From Salimicrobium album (GTDB lineage Bacteria; Bacillota; Bacilli; Bacillales; Halobacillaceae), in NCBI RefSeq assembly GCF_900107115.1, contig NZ_FNOS01000004.1, forward strand, positions 1-64,000: a stretch of 64,000 nt of DNA, in the 5' to 3' direction. Under the pieces are notes generated by a model. The model worked only from the letters and a program-made list of their open reading frames with translations. It searched no databases and was not told where the DNA came from. Below are positions 42,453 to 50,624 of the stretch, in pieces (the stretch's first letter is position 1; every line of letters starts with the position of its first letter). The position numbers and the translations under genes were made by a program.

Positions 42453-42998
42453 GTGGAAAAGGATTCGGAAGCACTGATTGAGGAAGCGGAAGGGGCCGTC
42501 GTCGATTCCATTGCCGAAACGATGGACCTGTACGGTATCACCCCGTCAACGGGCCGGCTGTTTGCACGGATGTATTTTAAACATCAGCCTATGACTTTGG
42601 ACGATATGAAGGATGATCTCGGAATGAGTAAGCCGAGTATGAGCATAGCCGTCCGTAATCTTCAGGAAGTGAGCATCGTAAAGAAAGTCTGGCAGAAAGG
42701 CTCCCGTAAGGACGCTTTTACGGCTGAGAAGAACTTTTTTAAATACTTTTCTCATTTTTTTGGCAACAAGTGGGAAAGGGAAGCGAAATTGAATTTATCC
42801 GCAATCGAATATGCAGAAGAGAAGCTTCAGGAAGTCATCGATGACGAAGGTACGGAAGAAGAACTGAAGGAGAGGGCGCGCAAAGACTACAATCAGCTCG
42901 AAGAATACCGTAAGTATTGTAAGTGGCTGGAACGTCTTGCAGATTCCATAGAATCCGGGGAGATTTTCGAATTTCTTCCTATAGAGGAAGAAAAATAA
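42453..42998 (+). CDS. gbsR: GbsR-type MarR-family repressor of choline/betaine genes
   Basis: 181 residues from a GTG (AAGGAGTGG upstream). The winged-helix region is typical of GbsR: YGITPSTGRLFARMYFKHQP, MTLDDMKDDLGMSKPSMSIA, VRNLQEVSIVKKVWQKGSRK and a C-terminal helical dimer segment. In Bacillus subtilis GbsR is a choline-responsive repressor of betaine synthesis and choline uptake. Its place right after betBA and the shared palindromes before all three transcription units support the same role here. Confidence 0.92.
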   Translation: MEKDSEALIEEAEGAVVDSIAETMDLYGITPSTGRLFARMYFKHQPMTLDDMKDDLGMSKPSMSIAVRNLQEVSIVKKVWQKGSRKDAFTAEKNFFKYFSHFFGNKWEREAKLNLSAIEYAEEKLQEVIDDEGTEEELKERARKDYNQLEEYRKYCKWLERLADSIESGEIFEFLPIEEEK

Positions 42999-43006
42999 CC
43001 GGGAAG

Positions 43007-43035
43007 AAACACCTGTAGGAACAGGTGTTTTTTTG
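43007..43035 (+). terminator. Terminator after gbsR
   Basis: AAACACCTGT and ACAGGTGTTT form a perfect stem with loop AGGA and a T tail. Confidence 0.9.
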
Positions 43036-43270
43036 TTTTGTGTAACCGTGAAGGCGGAAGAGGAGGTAAGGTTTTCGGGAGTAAGAGTTAATGTTATGAT
43101 GTTATTAGAAAATTCAATTAATATGCACGAATTAGGTCTAAAGTCATGATTTGTTACAATGTTGAATTTTAATAATAAATGTTCGTAATTATGAATGTAT
43201 TATCTGTTATTTAGGGTATGGTTACATTAACAGCGTAATACCTGTTACGAATTCAGGAGGATTGTTCATT

Positions 43271-43408
43271 TTGAGTTACAAGGTACGAGCGATGACGTGT
43301 ATTCAATGCCAGACTGATTTCGAGGAAACAGTTATAGACAGAAAAATCATCCACCTCCAGTGTCCCTACTGCAGAGTAGAAGAATCTGCCGGTAACAGCA
43401 GCCGGTAA
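43271..43408 (+). CDS. 45-residue zinc-ribbon-like mini-protein
   Basis: A short open frame from TTG (MSYKVRAMTC...), with AGGAGG 10 bases upstream. It encodes two CxxC knuckles: MTCIQCQTDFEE near residue 8-19 and HLQCPYCRVEE near residue 28-38. This is the layout of a minimal zinc ribbon or rubredoxin-like metal knuckle. It lies 37 bases before the AraC-type gene in the same direction and may be cotranscribed. No function is known to me. The 43036-43270 gap before it is AT-rich, with a degenerate match to the repeat head near 43045. Confidence 0.65.
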   Translation: MSYKVRAMTCIQCQTDFEETVIDRKIIHLQCPYCRVEESAGNSSR

Positions 43409-43444
43409 GTATCAGGTAAAAGGACGGGAGGAAGGTGATCCTGG

Positions 43445-44209
43445 GTGAATAGTACAAACGAGAAAAAGTTCAAACAGCTGTATGATCAGGAACTTTTCAA
43501 CCTGCAGAACACGGAAGAAAAGATTTTTGCCACTATTATCAAGGAAGAAGAGTATTATTTCGCAGCCGTATGTAACAGCAAACAGTCCGAAGCTTACAGA
43601 CGGATAGAAAACATTGCTGATATTCTGGCAGGAGAGAAAGACCCGCAGGAACGTGTGAAGGATTACCGGAGATTTTTCGTTTATCTGGCCGGAGCTTCAG
43701 CGGAACGTTTTTCGAAGCGTTTTGTGTTTGCGTGGGAATTTTTGGCTACAGCCGTTTCTTTAATGAAACTGGTCGAATCATGGGAAACGGAGGAAGATTT
43801 CCGGGAGGGAATGTATTTCATGACCGATACATTTATGCACACAGTCAATACATATTTCCTGGAGTCTCCTTCCCACCCGCAAGTGATGAAGTTCATTCAA
43901 TATGTGGATGAACATTTGTATGATCAGCTTTCCGTCACTTTGATAGCAGACGGGCTCGGAATGTCGCCCGGTCATCTGGCCCGGCTGGTCCGTACTCATC
44001 TCGATACCACCTGCAATGAATATATAAAAAGAAAGAAGCTTGAGGAAAGTGTGCTTCTTCTTCAGGATATGACCCTGCCCATACGGGACATTGCCGATAG
44101 AATCGGCATCAGTAACGGACACTTCATCCGTATCTTTCAGGAGAAGTATTCCTGTTCTCCCAGTGAATACCGGAAACGGATCGTCACGGGAATTACCGCA
44201 GACGTATAA
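43445..44209 (+). CDS. AraC-family transcriptional regulator near the eut locus
   Basis: 254 residues from a GTG (GGGAGGAAGG upstream). The C-terminal DNA-binding domain has two helix-turn-helix units: QLSVTLIADGLGMSPGHLAR and LPIRDIADRIGISNGHFIRI, then FQEKYSCSPSEYRKR. The helical N-terminal 140 residues show no named sensor domain and are reminiscent in length of the AraC protein at 13 kb. Its target is not visible; a role in ethanolamine control would be inference from position only. Confidence 0.85.
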   Translation: MNSTNEKKFKQLYDQELFNLQNTEEKIFATIIKEEEYYFAAVCNSKQSEAYRRIENIADILAGEKDPQERVKDYRRFFVYLAGASAERFSKRFVFAWEFLATAVSLMKLVESWETEEDFREGMYFMTDTFMHTVNTYFLESPSHPQVMKFIQYVDEHLYDQLSVTLIADGLGMSPGHLARLVRTHLDTTCNEYIKRKKLEESVLLLQDMTLPIRDIADRIGISNGHFIRIFQEKYSCSPSEYRKRIVTGITADV

Positions 44210-44261
44210 GCATTCCGGCCGTTTTCCGGCGCATGATGGTCTCTGTCTGAGGCCGTTATGC

Positions 44262-44281
44262 TCCGGGAAATGTTTCCCGGA
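44262..44281. promoter_or_regulatory. Perfect 20-bp palindrome before the channel-like gene
   Basis: TCCGGGAAATGTTTCCCGGA pairs over its full length apart from the central TG. There is no T run, so it is more likely an operator or mRNA structure than a terminator. Confidence 0.35.
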
Positions 44282-44348
44282 AGGAACTTTGCTCCGATGA
44301 AGGAGGAAGTGATTCATTTTTTTAAATATAGTAAAGGAGGATGATCAT

Positions 44349-45914
44349 GTGGATGGTCTCATGAAGACATTCGAAGATTTTATAGCGCAAATACCGCAGC
44401 TTCTTCTCGCGCTTCTCGTACTAATTATAGGGTTTATAGTAGCTGCGATCGTTTCCAGAGGAGTCAAAAAAGCTCTGGAAAAAATGGAATTAAGCAGGAG
44501 GTTGTTCGGAAGGAAAGACTCGGACACGCCCCCGTCGTTCAGCGTTGAAAGAGTCGTAGGGAAAATCATTTACTGGCTGATCGTCATTATAGCCTTTGTA
44601 TGGTTCCTTAATATGCTGAATATCGACATGCTGGCAGAGCCGCTGTCCAATATGCTATCAAGCATCACTTCAGCAATCCCTGCAATCGTAAAAGCAGGTA
44701 TCATTCTGCTCGTCGCCTACGTTATAGCGACAGTACTTAAGAAGCTGATCGAAGGCGCTGGAGGAAAAATGTCCGGAATGATGGTGAAGTCCAAGGTAGC
44801 AGATGATGAAGAATCTGCTCAAAAAGGTGTGAATACACTTGCTCAGATCGTATTCTATCTTATCCTTTTACTGGCGCTTCCGGCTGTGCTCGGAGCCCTG
44901 AACATCGACTCTCTGAGCGGATCCATCTCTTCTATGATAGAGAGCATCCTTACCTTTATTCCTAAACTGGTAGCAGCTGCGATTACGCTGCTGATCGGCT
45001 GGTTTGTAGCTAAAATCGTACGGGATATCGTTACGAAATTCCTTCAGAGTATCGGAACGGACCGCGTTTCCGAGAAGATGAACCTTTCTTCTTCCATGAA
45101 AGGAACCAGTCTTTCCCAGATCATCGGTACGGTAGTATTCGTACTCATTCTGATTCCGGTCGTTATTTCCGCACTGGAAACACTGGATCTTGAAGGTATT
45201 TCGGCACCGGCTATCGCTATGCTGAACACCGTACTGGAAATGATCCCGCAAATCATCGTAGCCGCTCTGCTGATTATGGTAGGTGTAGTAATCGGTGGCT
45301 GGCTGAAGGACGTTGTAGCCAACCTTCTTGAACGCGTAGGTTTCAATTCCCTTATGAGCAAGATGGGACTTGGGGGCGCAGAAGAGAACAGAAGCATCCC
45401 TAAACTGTCTGAAATCGGTGGATACATTGTACAGATTTTCGTTATTTTCCTGTTTGCTGTAGAAGCTCTTCAGGTAATACAGCTTGAGTTCCTCGTCGAT
45501 CTTGCGACAGGAGTCGTCAGCTATCTGCCATCTGTATTCGCTGCAATCGTCATTCTCGGTATAGGTATGTGGCTTGCGGATGCGGCTTCCCGCTTCGTGA
45601 AGAGTGCCGTCCGCACTCCTGGAGGCGAATCCAACATTCTTGCCTCTGTTGCCAAGTATGCTATTCTGGCTTTCGCATTGTTCATGGCACTCGACCAGCT
45701 CGGTGTAGCTGATTCGATCATCAACACTGCGTTCATGCTTATACTTGGAGCACTTGCCCTTGCGTTCGGTCTTGCCTTTGGACTTGGCGGACGTGACAAA
45801 GCGGCCGAGTACCTTGAGAAAGCTGACCGCAAGATGGAAAAAGTAAGTGTAGAAAAAGATTCGAAGCCTGAGGACCCTGGTGAACCTGGTCCGGGCCCGA
45901 ATGATCTTCCTTAA
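44349..45914 (+). CDS. Multi-pass mechanosensitive-channel-like protein (CmpX / TM-helix repeat family)
   Basis: 521 residues from a GTG with AAAGGAGG 8 bases before it. The protein is built of repeated conserved TM-helix units, each with a hydrophobic helix and a G-W/G-x-x-V-A motif: LALLVLIIGFIVAAIVSRGV, AAAITLLIGWFVAKIVRDIV, VAALLIMVGVVIGGWLKDVV and AAIVILGIGMWLADAASRFV. The C-terminus is FGLAFGLGGRDKAAEYLEK. This pattern fits the CmpX-type relatives of MscS channels that lack the usual beta domain. A Pro/Glu tail ends the protein. Probably an osmotic or stress channel, not part of the eut pathway. Confidence 0.85.
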   Translation: MDGLMKTFEDFIAQIPQLLLALLVLIIGFIVAAIVSRGVKKALEKMELSRRLFGRKDSDTPPSFSVERVVGKIIYWLIVIIAFVWFLNMLNIDMLAEPLSNMLSSITSAIPAIVKAGIILLVAYVIATVLKKLIEGAGGKMSGMMVKSKVADDEESAQKGVNTLAQIVFYLILLLALPAVLGALNIDSLSGSISSMIESILTFIPKLVAAAITLLIGWFVAKIVRDIVTKFLQSIGTDRVSEKMNLSSSMKGTSLSQIIGTVVFVLILIPVVISALETLDLEGISAPAIAMLNTVLEMIPQIIVAALLIMVGVVIGGWLKDVVANLLERVGFNSLMSKMGLGGAEENRSIPKLSEIGGYIVQIFVIFLFAVEALQVIQLEFLVDLATGVVSYLPSVFAAIVILGIGMWLADAASRFVKSAVRTPGGESNILASVAKYAILAFALFMALDQLGVADSIINTAFMLILGALALAFGLAFGLGGRDKAAEYLEKADRKMEKVSVEKDSKPEDPGEPGPGPNDLP

Positions 45915-45930
45915 GGCAAAAGACGAAAGG

Positions 45931-45961
45931 CTGCCGGTTTTCTCAAACCGGCAGTCTTTTT
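45931..45961 (+). terminator. Terminator after the CmpX-like gene
   Basis: CTGCCGGTTT and AAACCGGCAG form a perfect stem with loop TCTC, followed by TCTTTTT. Confidence 0.9.
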
Positions 45962-45988
45962 ATGATCTAGCGGTTAAAGTTCTCGAGT

Positions 45989-46018
45989 TTGAAAGAAACA
46001 GGAACGGGGAATTAAAAT
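45989..46018 (+). promoter_or_regulatory. Candidate promoter for eutB1
   Basis: TTGAAA (45989-45994) and TAAAAT (46013-46018) are 18 bases apart. An alternative -10 TACAAT lies at 46059-46064. Either would give a leader containing the 46091-46140 terminator. Confidence 0.4.
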
Positions 46019-46082
46019 ATATTTTGTGAAAGCCTTTTCATTTAGCCCGTTCGTTTGGTACAATGGTAAAAAGTTTATAAAA

Positions 46083-46140
46083 CGGTGAAGAGGCCGCGAC
46101 GGGTGCAGAATTCTGTACCTGTGGCGGCCTTTTTATTTTT
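46083..46140 (+). terminator. Leader attenuator of eutB1C1: small hairpin overlapping an intrinsic terminator
   Basis: The terminator runs from AGGCCGC at 46091 to GCGGCCT at 46130 and then T-rich DNA. Inside it ACGGGTGCAG pairs with CTGTACCTGT using G-U pairs. The small hairpin CGGT-GAAGAG-GCCG (46083-46096) shares bases with the left arm and so would compete. This is the expected layout of an ANTAR (EutV) antitermination target. Confidence 0.55.
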
Positions 46141-46189
46141 ACTCCGTTGGACAGATCAGTCTTTCTTACATGGAGAGGGGAAAAAAACA

Positions 46190-47548
46190 GTGAAATTATC
46201 CTGTACATTACGAGGAGAAGTTTATCGGTTTCATTCTGTAAAAGAGGTGCTGGCCAAAGCAGGGGAAGAGAAATCCGGGGATGTAATGGCCGGCATCGGG
46301 GCCGGTTCATCCCTCGAGAGGATGGCAGCCAAGTATACACTCAGCGAACTTACGCTGAAAGACATTTATGAAAATCCGGTGATTTCTGCGGAAGATGAAG
46401 TGACGAGAATCATCTATGAAGATATGAGCCGGACGATTTATGAAGAAATCAGCGGCTGGACGGTGGGAGAACTGCGTGAGTATGTATTGAGCCACGATAC
46501 CGGTGCGGAGGATTTGAAAAGAATAAGCCGCGGACTGACGAGCGAAATGATTTCAGGAGTGGCTAAGCTCATGTCGAGTATCGATCTCGTCCTCGGAGCG
46601 CAGAAAATGCGTCACGAAGCGCACTGTAATACGACAATCGGCGAACCGGGACGGCTTGCTTTCCGCTGTCAGCCCAATCACCCTGTCGATAATCCGGAAG
46701 GTATTCTCGCTTCTATAAAAGAAGGTTTATCTTACGGTTCGGGAGATGCGGTCATCGGTATCAATCCTAATAATGAAGCAGTGGAATCGGTAGCGAAAAT
46801 TCTGCATATGAGTCATGATTTTATACAGAAATGGAAGATTCCGACCCAGAACTGCGTCCTCGCCCATATTACTACTCAGATGGAAGCACTGAGACAGGGG
46901 GCCCCGGTGGCGCTGATGTTTCAGAGCCTTGCAGGGACGAACGCTGCCAATGACGAGTTCGGGGTGAACGCCGGAATACTTGACGAAGGGTACGAACTTA
47001 TGAAATCAAAGGGTACATCCGCCGGGCCGAACTTCTTCTATTTTGAAACAGGGCAGGGCTCGGAGGTTTCCCTCGACGGTCACGAAGGTGTGGATATGCA
47101 GACACTGGAAGCGAGAACGTACGGGTATGCAAGGCGCTGGAAACCTTTCATGGTAAATAACGTCTCCGGATTTATAGGACCCGAAACTCTTTTCGACGGG
47201 AAACAGATGATCCGTGCAGATCTTGAAGACCTGTTCATGGGGAAACTTCACAACCTGCCGATGGGCATTGCTCCCACCTACACGAACCACATGCAGGCCG
47301 ACCAGAATGACCAGGAAATTGCGGGCATGCTGACAGCAGTCGGAGGGGCTAATTTCTATATGGGAGTACCGGGAGGGGATGACGTAATGCTCAGTTATCA
47401 GGATACGAGTTATCACGATGATGCAAGCTTACGTGAAATGCTTGGACTCCGGCCGTTGAAGGAATTCGAGAAATGGTTACAAAAAATGGGTATTATGGAA
47501 AAAGGTCGACTGACGAACCGGGCCGGGGATTTATCTATTTTCGACTGA
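46190..47548 (+). CDS. eutB: Ethanolamine ammonia-lyase large subunit, copy 1
   Basis: About 452 residues from the GTG at 46190 (GGAGAGGGG upstream). The large subunit of adenosylcobalamin-dependent ethanolamine ammonia-lyase, which converts ethanolamine to acetaldehyde and ammonia. EutB blocks are full length: YRFHSVKEVLAKAGEEKSGD, RISRGLTSEMISGVAKLMSS, GLSYGSGDAVIGINPNNEAV, NCVLAHITTQMEALRQGAP, YFETGQGSEVSLDGHEGVDM and CYTNH-like APTYTNHMQADQNDQEIAGM. A second, diverged eutB lies 7 kb downstream. It has its own promoter and leader terminator. Confidence 0.94.
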   Translation: MKLSCTLRGEVYRFHSVKEVLAKAGEEKSGDVMAGIGAGSSLERMAAKYTLSELTLKDIYENPVISAEDEVTRIIYEDMSRTIYEEISGWTVGELREYVLSHDTGAEDLKRISRGLTSEMISGVAKLMSSIDLVLGAQKMRHEAHCNTTIGEPGRLAFRCQPNHPVDNPEGILASIKEGLSYGSGDAVIGINPNNEAVESVAKILHMSHDFIQKWKIPTQNCVLAHITTQMEALRQGAPVALMFQSLAGTNAANDEFGVNAGILDEGYELMKSKGTSAGPNFFYFETGQGSEVSLDGHEGVDMQTLEARTYGYARRWKPFMVNNVSGFIGPETLFDGKQMIRADLEDLFMGKLHNLPMGIAPTYTNHMQADQNDQEIAGMLTAVGGANFYMGVPGGDDVMLSYQDTSYHDDASLREMLGLRPLKEFEKWLQKMGIMEKGRLTNRAGDLSIFD

Positions 47549-47572
47549 GCACACGGGGAGGAAGGATGAAAA

Positions 47573-48394
47573 ATGAATATTGAGCAAATCGTTGAGGAAG
47601 TGCTTTCCGAAATGGGACGGTCAGAAAAAGCGGAGGAAAAACATCTTCAATATGAACAGAAGAAAGAAGTGACGGTAGCCGATCCCGTAAGCAAAGAGAA
47701 TATTGAGTATGTTCAGCGATTGACACCTGCGCGGATCGGTATCGGAAGAGCCGGAACCCGTATGAGAACGAAAAACTACCTTGATTTCCGGGTGGACCAT
47801 GCTGCTGCCCAGGACGCAGTTTTCAAGGATGTGGAAGATGAAGTCATCGAACAAATGGGTCTATCCTTATTAAAATCCAGAGCCGTTTCCATGCAGGAAT
47901 ATCTTATGAACCTGGACGCGGGCAGAAAACTGGATGATGCTTCCGCAGACTGGCTTAAAAATCACGCAGAAAAAGGGAAACAGGTGCAGATCATTGTTTC
48001 TGACGGCCTTAGTTCAACCGGAGTGGAAGAGACGGTGCCGGATCTTTATCTTTCTTTGACCCAGGGGCTCGAATCAAAAAATATTACTGTCGGAACGCCG
48101 GTGTTCATCAGAAAAAGCAGGGTCTGGATACAGGACGAGGTGGCGGCTCTGACGGATTGTGAACTCGTTATTTCCCTGATTGGGGAGCGTCCAGGTCTCG
48201 CTACTTCCAAAAGCATCAGTGCTTATATCATTTACAAACCGGGAGAAGAGAGCGTGGAAGCGGATAGAACCGTATTTTCGAACATCCACGAAGGTGGGGT
48301 TCCGCCTGTCGAAGCAGGGGCTTACCTCGCCGATGTCATAGAGCGGATGCTTGAAAATAAAGCAAGCGGTGTTGCATTTGCCCGGCTGAAATAA
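47573..48394 (+). CDS. eutC: Ethanolamine ammonia-lyase small subunit, copy 1
   Basis: 273 residues. The first 15 residues (MNIEQIVEEVLSEMG) form an amphipathic helix of the encapsulation-peptide type, joined by a Lys/Glu-rich linker to the conserved domain: LTPARIGIGRAGTRMRTKNY, FRVDHAAAQDAVF, QIIVSDGLSSTGVEE, IGERPGLATSKSISAYIIYK and NIHEGGVPPVEAGAYLADVI. It completes the ammonia-lyase with the eutB 24 bases upstream and helps bind cobalamin. Shorter linker than copy 2. Confidence 0.94.
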   Translation: MNIEQIVEEVLSEMGRSEKAEEKHLQYEQKKEVTVADPVSKENIEYVQRLTPARIGIGRAGTRMRTKNYLDFRVDHAAAQDAVFKDVEDEVIEQMGLSLLKSRAVSMQEYLMNLDAGRKLDDASADWLKNHAEKGKQVQIIVSDGLSSTGVEETVPDLYLSLTQGLESKNITVGTPVFIRKSRVWIQDEVAALTDCELVISLIGERPGLATSKSISAYIIYKPGEESVEADRTVFSNIHEGGVPPVEAGAYLADVIERMLENKASGVAFARLK

Positions 48395-48407
48395 AATTTT
48401 CGGAATA

Positions 48408-48436
48408 TTGACAAATATTGAATTGATTTATATAAT
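48408..48436 (+). promoter_or_regulatory. Near-consensus sigma-A promoter of eutWV
   Basis: TTGACA (48408-48413), a 17-base spacer and TATAAT (48431-48436), 31 bases before the kinase start. No terminator is evident after eutC1, so both read-through and this promoter may serve eutWV. Confidence 0.8.
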
Positions 48437-48466
48437 TTACATCACCCGGAGGGGAGAATTTCAGAG

Positions 48467-49903
48467 GTGAGGGACATACTGGTCATGATTGAAGATGAAG
48501 AAATCAAAACGTTGTGCAGGGAACATACCCTGCTGTCCGATCAGGATATAGAGAAAATTATAGAAGTCAGCAGAACGATGCAGCTTCATGCCGACTTATC
48601 AAAAGCAAACGTATTTATAGACTGTGCTCATGCGAAAGAAAACCACGCTGTAGTAGTAGCAGAAGCATCACCGCGTACAGCCCCCTCCATTTACGAAAAA
48701 CGAGTTGTCGGTAATATGGCCTATCAGACCTTCGAACCGGCGGTCATCTACTGTCTGAAGACGGGGAACACTATGACTTCCAACCGGGCTATAACGCAGG
48801 AACAGAAGAAAGTGGAGCAGAGTGTCGTACCTATCCGGAATGAGAAGGAAACCGTCATCGGGGTTTTGATTATGGAAAAGGACATCAGTGACCGGGAGAA
48901 CGTGCAGCAGGAATTGGAAGCGTTATCAAGGACTACCGAGAAATTGAGCGGTCTGCTTCTTGGGGATGAAGAGAATTACCCGCTCGTTCCTGATCTCATG
49001 GAAGAAGCTTTGTTTTTCCTCGGCAAGGAAGGGGAGATCACGTATTCGAACCCCGCTGCTGTAAATCTTGTCCACGAGCTGACGGGGGAACATTGCGAAT
49101 ACGGGGCCAGGTTGGTCGGTTATCTTCCGGAAATCGAGTCCATCGTGAATGCCGATGAAGAACTGCTCGTGAAGGAGCTGGAGACGAAGGGGAAAATATT
49201 CAAAGCGAAGAAAATCCGACTCCCTCATCAGCAGAAGTACAACGGTATGTTTCTTATTTTGAGGGACCTCACTGATTTACGGGAGAAGGAGAAAGAACTG
49301 GTCATACAATCTGTAGCAATCCAGGAGATCCATCACCGTGTGAAAAACAATTTGCAGACAGTCGCAAGTCTCCTCAGACTGCAGATGAGACGGGGGATTC
49401 CCGAAGAGAGTAAGGTTCATTTCGTGGAAAGTCTCAACCGGATTCTCAGTATAGCCTCCGTCTATGAAGTAATACTTTCAAATAGCAGTATAGATGAAGT
49501 GGACATCTATGATTTAAGTAAGCGTATTGGGGAGATGCTTGTATATACATCCGGTCACAAAGTGAACATCAGTTATGAAGGGGATAGTATGACTGTAGAG
49601 TCAGGGCAGGCCGTGTCTGTGGCACTGATTATAAATGAACTGGTCCAGAACTGTTTAAATTACGCCTTCGAAGGGAGGAATCATGGAAAAATATCGATTT
49701 CTTTTGAGCAGAATGGGCATGAAAGAGAAGTAGTCGTTCAGGACAATGGGATCGGTTATAAAGAGACAGATAAACCGTCCCTTGGACTTGAGATTGTGAG
49801 ACGTATGGCTGAACACGACTTATCAGGTTCGTTCACTATCAAAGGGGATCAGGAAGGCACGCGAGCGAGGCTTTCTTTTCCCGGAGAGAGGGGAGAAACA
49901 TGA
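48467..49903 (+). CDS. eutW: Ethanolamine-sensing histidine kinase (EutW-like)
   Basis: 478 residues from a GTG (GGAGGGG 11 bases upstream). The N-terminal sensor region (about residues 1-150) includes a Cys- and His-containing block (VFIDCAHAKENHAVVVAEAS, then NTMTSNRAITQEQKKVEQSV). A PAS-like segment follows (EGEITYSNPAAVNLVHELTG), then the HisKA_2-type phospho-acceptor IQEIHHRVKNNLQTVASLLR and an ATPase domain with NELVQNCLNYAF and VQDNGIGYKE. No membrane helix is seen, so it is cytosolic, as expected for sensing imported ethanolamine. It overlaps eutV by four bases. Confidence 0.92.
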   Translation: MRDILVMIEDEEIKTLCREHTLLSDQDIEKIIEVSRTMQLHADLSKANVFIDCAHAKENHAVVVAEASPRTAPSIYEKRVVGNMAYQTFEPAVIYCLKTGNTMTSNRAITQEQKKVEQSVVPIRNEKETVIGVLIMEKDISDRENVQQELEALSRTTEKLSGLLLGDEENYPLVPDLMEEALFFLGKEGEITYSNPAAVNLVHELTGEHCEYGARLVGYLPEIESIVNADEELLVKELETKGKIFKAKKIRLPHQQKYNGMFLILRDLTDLREKEKELVIQSVAIQEIHHRVKNNLQTVASLLRLQMRRGIPEESKVHFVESLNRILSIASVYEVILSNSSIDEVDIYDLSKRIGEMLVYTSGHKVNISYEGDSMTVESGQAVSVALIINELVQNCLNYAFEGRNHGKISISFEQNGHEREVVVQDNGIGYKETDKPSLGLEIVRRMAEHDLSGSFTIKGDQEGTRARLSFPGERGET

Positions 49904-50487
49904 GCAAAAGAATACTACTGGTGGAAGATGAATCGATTGTGCGCATGGATATTTCGTTCATACTGCAGGATGCCGGTTTCGACATTGTCGGAGAAGCCGG
50001 TGACGGGGAAAAAGCGGTAGAACTGGCCCACGAACAGCAGCCGGATCTGATAATAATGGACATAAAAATGCCGAAGATGGACGGTTTGAAAGCCAGTGCC
50101 ATCATATCGAAACAGTTCAACATTCCCATTCTCCTGCTTACCGCATACAGCCAGCCTGAATATATCCAAAGAGCGAAAGAAGCCAACATTGTAGGGTATC
50201 TTGTAAAACCGATATCCGAGGACAGGCTTCTTCCTGCGGTGGAGATCGCTCTTCATCAGGGCGAAGTATCGAAGAGGTACAAAGCGGAGATAGAGGAAGT
50301 CGAGAACCGGATGGAAACACGCAAACTGGTGGAAAAGGCCAAAGGACTCCTAATGGAGCATCTGCACTACACGGAAGAAAAGTCATTCAGGAAAATGCAG
50401 GAGATCAGCATGAACAAGCAGGTACCTATGGAAAAAGTAGCGAGAACAGTGATTAAAAAGTACAAAAAGAATTCTGTATCGGCCTGA
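49900..50487 (+). CDS. eutV: ANTAR-domain response regulator / antiterminator (EutV)
   Basis: 195 residues. The receiver domain has the acidic pair in ILLVEDESIVRMDI, phospho-acceptor Asp in DLIIMDIKMPKMDG, Thr in LLLTAYSQPE and Lys in GYLVKPISEDRL. A coiled-coil linker leads to the RNA-binding ANTAR domain (RKLVEKAKGLLMEHLHYTEE, then SFRKMQEISMNKQVPMEKVA). Once phosphorylated, EutV binds nascent RNA hairpins and blocks terminator formation. Suitable leaders are found before eutB1, eutH and eutA. The start overlaps eutW by ATGA. Confidence 0.94.
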   Translation: MSKRILLVEDESIVRMDISFILQDAGFDIVGEAGDGEKAVELAHEQQPDLIIMDIKMPKMDGLKASAIISKQFNIPILLLTAYSQPEYIQRAKEANIVGYLVKPISEDRLLPAVEIALHQGEVSKRYKAEIEEVENRMETRKLVEKAKGLLMEHLHYTEEKSFRKMQEISMNKQVPMEKVARTVIKKYKKNSVSA

Positions 50488-50512
50488 GAAATCCATAAAA
50501 GTGAATAGCTTA

Positions 50513-50570
50513 CAGCAAAGGTGCTGAAAAAACAGGGTAGGGAACCTTGTTCTTTCAGCACCTTTTTTTA
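50513..50570 (+). terminator. Leader attenuator of the main eut operon: ANTAR-type hairpin overlapping a terminator
   Basis: CAGC-AAAGGT-GCTG (50513-50526) is a small hairpin whose six-base loop has A at 1 and G at 4, the known ANTAR target signature. Its loop and 3' arm are also the left arm of a long terminator (AAAGGTGCTGAAA / TTTCAGCACCTTT plus T run, to 50570). The two structures exclude each other. The partner hairpin usually found upstream was not placed. Confidence 0.68.
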
Positions 50571-50624
50571 TAGCCGTTTTTCCGTGATGCGGCTCACCAA
50601 TATTAGAATGAGGGAGATGGTTTG

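Noticed and set aside
46023-46140. Possible adenosylcobalamin riboswitch upstream of eutB1, as expected for a B12-dependent enzyme
   Set aside because: No B12-box-like conserved core was found; the leader is too short and is explained by the terminator/hairpin pair.
50548-50556. GTTCTTT match in the eutH leader, identical to the EPS motif
   Set aside because: It is part of the loop/right arm of the intrinsic terminator; a single isolated hit explained by that structure.
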